Positions 60,508-64,000 of a DNA stretch of 64,000 bases are shown here, in pieces. The stretch covers positions 3,100,001-3,164,000 of the forward strand of contig NZ_AP022610.1 in NCBI RefSeq assembly GCF_010729665.1, written 5' to 3'. This DNA is from Mycolicibacterium madagascariense. Lineage in GTDB: Bacteria > Actinomycetota > Actinomycetes > Mycobacteriales > Mycobacteriaceae. The position numbers and the translations under genes were made by a program. The notes beneath the pieces were generated by a model, which did not search any database, was not told the origin of the DNA, and was given only the letters and a program-made list of their open reading frames with translations. Within the stretch, counting starts at the first letter, position 1, and every line of letters begins with the position of its first letter.

Positions 60508-62733
60508 ATGACGACGACATCGCAGAAGGCCGCCCCGGCAGCACCGGTCGGCCCGCCGGCACCGGCCGCACCAGCGCCATCGGCCGCACCGGTCGAGCGG
60601 CGTCGACGTCGGCCGCTGTCGCGGGTCAGCATCCAGTCCAAGCTGCTGGTCATGTTGCTGCTCACCAGCATCCTGTCGGCGGCGGTCGTCGGCGCGATCG
60701 GGTACCAGTCCGGGCGTACGTCGTTGCGCGCCTCGGTGTTCGACCGGTTGACCGAGATCCGGCAGTCGCAGAGCCGCCAGCTGCAGGTGGGCATCGCCGA
60801 TCTGAAGAATTCGCTGGTGGTGTACTCCCACGGGTCGACGGCGACGCAGGCCATCGAGGGCTTCACCGCGGGCTTCGACCAACTCGGGGATGCGTCGATC
60901 GACGCGGCCGAGCAGAACGCGCTCGTCGACTACTACACCAAGCGATTCGCCGTCGACGAGAAGGCGCAGACCGGAGCGGACGTCGACGTCGGCGCGCTGC
61001 TACCCACCTCGCCCGCGGCGCGCTACCTGCAGGCCCACTACACGGCACCCTTCGGCAACTACGGCAAGCCCGAAGCGGATTGGGCGGCGGCCATCGCCTT
61101 CGACGACGCCCACGACGGCAGCCTGTGGTCGGCCACCAACGCCCGCTTCAACGACTTCTTCCGCGAAATCGTGACCCGGTTCAGTTTCGAGGATGCGCTG
61201 CTCATCGACACCAGGGGCAACGTCGTCTACTCCGCCTACAGGGGTGTCGACCTCGGCACCAACGTCGTGACCGGACCCTACCGGGGCAGCGACCTCGGCG
61301 GCGCCTACCAGAAGGCCCTCGACTCCAACGACGTCGACTACGTCGGGCTGACGGACTTCGGCGACTATCAGCCCGCCGACGAGCCGACGGCCTGGTTCGT
61401 CGCGCCCGTCGGGCCGCAGGACCACGTCGAAGGTGTTCTCGCACTGCAGTTTCCGATCTCGAAGATCAACGCGCTGATGACGATGAACGGGCGCTGGGAG
61501 GAGTTCGGCATGGGCCGGACCGGCGAGACGTACCTCGTCGGGCCGGATGACCTGATGCGCTCCAACTCCCGGCTCTTCACCGAGGATCCGAAGGCCTACG
61601 TGCGCGATGCGGTCGCCGCGGGCACCCCGCCGGACGTCGCCCAGGATGCCATCCGCCAGCACGGCACGACGCTGGTGCAACCCGTCGCCAACGACGCGAC
61701 CAAGCGTGCCGAGCAGGGGCAGCGCGGAACGCTGATCGCCAACGACTACCTCGGCCACGAGACGCTACAGGCCTATGCCCCAGCCGAACTGCCGGGACTG
61801 CGGTGGGGAATCGTCGCCAAGATCGACACGTCGGAGGCGTTCGCTCCGGTGTCGGCGTTCACCCGGCGGCTGGTGCTCTCCACCGTGGGCATCATCTTCG
61901 TGGTGTGCATCGCGGCGATGCTGCTCGCCCGCCTCTTCGTCCGCCCGATCCGCCGGCTCGAGAGCGGCGCTCAGCAGATCAGCTCGGGCGACTACGGCAC
62001 GACCATTCCCGTGACGTCGCGCGACGAGTTCGGCGATCTCACCGTGGCGTTCAACGACATGAGCCGCAACCTCGCCATCAAGGAGGACCTCCTCAACGAG
62101 CAGCGCCGCGAGAACGACCGCATCATGTTGTCGCTCATGCCCGAACAGGTCGTCGCGCGCTACCGCGACGGCGAGGAGAACATCGCCCAGGACCACCAGG
62201 ACGTGACCGTCATCTTCGCCGACGTCGTCGGACTCGACGAGCTGTCGCGGAACCTGACGTCGGATGAGTCGCTGGCGATCGTGAACAAGCTGGTGCGCCA
62301 ATTCGATTCGGCCGCGGAGAGCCTCGGCATCGAACGGGTGCGCACCCTGCACAACGGGTACCTGGCCAGCTGCGGCCTGAACGTGCCGCGCATCGACAAC
62401 GTCCGGCGGACCGTCGACTTCGCCTTGGAGATGCATCGCATCGTCGACCGGTTCAACGGCGAGGGCGAGCACTCCCTGCGACTGCGTGCCGGCATCGACA
62501 CCGGGCGGGTCAGCAGCGGGCTCGTCGGCAAGGCCAGTCTGGTCTACGACATGTGGGGCGGCGCAGTCGACTTGGCCTATCAGGTACAGAGCGGCTCGCC
62601 CCAACCCGGGGTCTACGTCACCGCCGACGTGTACGACGCCATGCACGACACCCGGCAGTTCACCGCCGCGGGCGAGGTGATCGTCGACGGCGAGGCGAAG
62701 ACCGTCTGGCGTCTGGTGGAGCGTCAATCGTGA
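60508..62733 (+). CDS. Membrane receptor with degenerate class III adenylate cyclase domain (Rv2435c-like)
   Basis: A 741-residue protein: a Pro/Ala-rich N-tail (1-35), TM1 (about 43-66), a long external sensor domain of Cache type (about 67-450), TM2 (about 453-477), HAMP (about 477-530) and a C-terminal cyclase homology domain (about 560-735). By alignment with class III cyclases, the first metal Asp (Asp572, in FADVVG) and Asp681 are kept. The other four of six key residues differ: substrate-binding Lys is Arg612, the second metal Asp is Asn616, and the transition-state Asn and Arg are Asp688 and Gln692. It is therefore probably inactive as a cyclase. A TAATCT -10 at 60493-60498 suggests a very short leader. 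Confidence 0.88.
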   Translation: MTTTSQKAAPAAPVGPPAPAAPAPSAAPVERRRRRPLSRVSIQSKLLVMLLLTSILSAAVVGAIGYQSGRTSLRASVFDRLTEIRQSQSRQLQVGIADLKNSLVVYSHGSTATQAIEGFTAGFDQLGDASIDAAEQNALVDYYTKRFAVDEKAQTGADVDVGALLPTSPAARYLQAHYTAPFGNYGKPEADWAAAIAFDDAHDGSLWSATNARFNDFFREIVTRFSFEDALLIDTRGNVVYSAYRGVDLGTNVVTGPYRGSDLGGAYQKALDSNDVDYVGLTDFGDYQPADEPTAWFVAPVGPQDHVEGVLALQFPISKINALMTMNGRWEEFGMGRTGETYLVGPDDLMRSNSRLFTEDPKAYVRDAVAAGTPPDVAQDAIRQHGTTLVQPVANDATKRAEQGQRGTLIANDYLGHETLQAYAPAELPGLRWGIVAKIDTSEAFAPVSAFTRRLVLSTVGIIFVVCIAAMLLARLFVRPIRRLESGAQQISSGDYGTTIPVTSRDEFGDLTVAFNDMSRNLAIKEDLLNEQRRENDRIMLSLMPEQVVARYRDGEENIAQDHQDVTVIFADVVGLDELSRNLTSDESLAIVNKLVRQFDSAAESLGIERVRTLHNGYLASCGLNVPRIDNVRRTVDFALEMHRIVDRFNGEGEHSLRLRAGIDTGRVSSGLVGKASLVYDMWGGAVDLAYQVQSGSPQPGVYVTADVYDAMHDTRQFTAAGEVIVDGEAKTVWRLVERQS

Positions 62734-64000
62734 CCCCGGTGGTCGACTCGTCGTGGTTCTACTGGGCGGTCGGCGTCGCGATCGGCCTGCCGATCTGTCT
62801 CGTCGCCCTCACCGAACTCCGTGTCGCGCTGACCCGGCGCAGCAGCGGTCTGGCGCGCCCGGTCGGGATGATCCGCAACTACGTGCTGCCGCTGGCGGCC
62901 CTGCTCCTGCTGCTCGTCAAGGCCACCGAGGTGCCCGCCCAGGCCACGCCCGTGCGCATCGTGTCGACCGTGCTGGGCTTCGTGGTCCTGGTGCTCGTGC
63001 TGTCGGGACTCAACGCGACGTTCTTCCAGGGTGCACCGGAAGGCAGTTGGCGCAACCGACTTCCGTCGATCTTCCTCGACGTCGCGCGCTTCGTCGTCAT
63101 CGCCGTCGGCCTGGCGATCATCTTCTCCTACATCTGGGGCGCCAACGTCGGCGGCCTCTTCACCGCGCTGGGCATCACGTCGATCGTGCTCGGTCTGACC
63201 CTCCAGAACTCCGTCGGCCAGATCATCTCCGGTCTGCTGCTGCTCTTCGAACAGCCGTTCCGCATCGGCGACTGGGTCGATACGCCCTCGGCGCGCGGCC
63301 GCGTCGTCGAAGTCAATTGGCGCGCAACGCACATCGACACCGGCAGCGGCCTGCAGATCATGCCCAACTCGGTGTTGGCCGCCGCATCGTTCACCAACCT
63401 GAGTCGCCCCACGGGCGAGCACACGCTGTCGGTGACCACGGAGTTCGGGGAGACCGACCCGCCCGACGACGTCTGCCGGCTGCTGGAGCGGGTCGCCGCC
63501 GACCTCCCCCAGCTGCGCCCCGGTGCGGTGCCGACGAGCGCGGTGGCGGGCGCCGGTGAGTATCAGACGTCGATCCCGTTGCGCAGCCCGGCGGACGCCG
63601 CGCTCGCCAAGACGACCTTCCTGCGCTGGATCTGGTACGCCGCACGCCGGTCCGGGCTGCGCCTCGGCGGCGTGGAGGACGACTTCGCCACCCCGGAGCG
63701 TGTGGAGCGGTCGCTGCGGATCGTCGCTCCGACGTTGCGGCTCAACGATTCCGACCGCGAGACCCTGCTCGCCGGCGCACGCCTCACCCGCTACGGCGCC
63801 GACGAGACCATCCAGTCGCCCGGCCAGATCCCCACCCGCATGACGTTCATCGTGAACGGCCGGGTGCGGCTGGTCGCGAAGCGCGTCGACGGCGCCGTGG
63901 TGCCGGTGCGCACCGTCGACGCGGGCGACTTCATCGGGTCCACGGCGCTGACCCGCGAGCCGGTGACCTCCGGCGCGTACGCGGTCGACGAGGTCACCGT
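62730..64000 (+). CDS. MscS-type mechanosensitive channel with cyclic-nucleotide-binding domain, 3' partial
   Basis: The gene runs off the right edge; 423 codons are visible. It starts GTG in a GTGA overlap with the cyclase-like gene. Four to five membrane segments occupy residues 10-150, and the pore helix region GITSIVLGLTLQNSVGQIISG is at about 148-168. The MscS beta domain contains FRIGDWVDT. From about residue 338 a cNMP-binding fold begins (ETLLAGARLTRYGADETI, then GDFIGSTALTREPV). This is the architecture of Rv2434c. The coupling suggests the receptor or a cyclic nucleotide gates the channel. Confidence 0.88.
   Translation, partial: MTPVVDSSWFYWAVGVAIGLPICLVALTELRVALTRRSSGLARPVGMIRNYVLPLAALLLLLVKATEVPAQATPVRIVSTVLGFVVLVLVLSGLNATFFQGAPEGSWRNRLPSIFLDVARFVVIAVGLAIIFSYIWGANVGGLFTALGITSIVLGLTLQNSVGQIISGLLLLFEQPFRIGDWVDTPSARGRVVEVNWRATHIDTGSGLQIMPNSVLAAASFTNLSRPTGEHTLSVTTEFGETDPPDDVCRLLERVAADLPQLRPGAVPTSAVAGAGEYQTSIPLRSPADAALAKTTFLRWIWYAARRSGLRLGGVEDDFATPERVERSLRIVAPTLRLNDSDRETLLAGARLTRYGADETIQSPGQIPTRMTFIVNGRVRLVAKRVDGAVVPVRTVDAGDFIGSTALTREPVTSGAYAVDEVT

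Noticed and set aside
59184..61550. A 788-residue open frame on the plus strand
   Set aside because: It overlaps the GH13, DUF1810 and cyclase genes in other frames and is Arg/Ala-rich without motifs.

Overview
The window is a 64 kb, very G+C-rich chromosomal segment from an actinobacterium, almost certainly an environmental or fast-growing mycobacterium (Mycolicibacterium-like). Supporting markers are a cyclopropane mycolic acid synthase, a CYP124 and a CYP125 cytochrome P450, a PimC-type mannosyltransferase, a GT87 mannosyltransferase, BfrA with its ferredoxin, an Ldt(Mt1)-like L,D-transpeptidase, a 13E12-type HNH protein, an Rv2435c/Rv2434c-like cyclase and channel pair, and several operators of the KstR (cholesterol regulon) type. 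Family names come from recognising the translated sequences by eye; no database search was run. No tRNA, rRNA, CRISPR array or intact insertion sequence was seen.

Layout. 1-8.7 kb: the end of a phosphatase-superfamily gene, yaaA, a VOC protein, a TerC-family membrane protein behind a manganese (yybP-ykoY) riboswitch, an amidase, two alpha/beta hydrolases and cinA. 8.7-13.6 kb: a GT87 mannosyltransferase converging on and overlapping a secreted GH2 exo-glucosaminidase-like enzyme, then an SDR. 13.6-21 kb: genes carrying KstR-type sites (SDR, DapB-like oxidoreductase, nitronate monooxygenase, CYP125), interleaved with an anti-sigma/STAS pair, a HAD phosphatase, a GH16 glucanase and an L,D-transpeptidase. 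21-31 kb: membrane proteins, threonine dehydratase, ureohydrolase, mycolic acid methyltransferase, an F420-type oxidoreductase, a methyltransferase and an HNH protein. 31-43 kb: a Baeyer-Villiger monooxygenase divergent from a CYP124 operon, a PimC-like enzyme, a dienelactone hydrolase lipoprotein, an SDR, a D-aminoacylase-like amidohydrolase with a SnoaL partner, a glutamine synthetase homologue and a CMD protein. 43-48 kb: divergent bfrA/bfd, enoyl-CoA hydratase, a FUSC membrane protein and a hotdog thioesterase.

The most distinctive part is 48-54 kb. A TetR regulator is divergent from a flavin aromatic hydroxylase, which is followed by a single-domain allophanate hydrolase, a biuret amidohydrolase and an NCS2 permease. 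This looks like an uptake and degradation route for biuret or an N-heterocycle that yields biuret. Two near-identical operator palindromes bracket the promoter of the hydroxylase, and a large palindrome closes the operon.

From 54.9 to 60 kb a TetR, an ABC-2/YhgE-like membrane protein, a TPR protein, a nucleoside deaminase and a GH13 enzyme overlap one another and read as one operon. The window ends in a membrane receptor with a class III cyclase domain, translationally coupled to a MscS-type channel with a cyclic-nucleotide-binding domain. Four of the six canonical catalytic residues of the cyclase are replaced, so it looks like a pseudo-cyclase.
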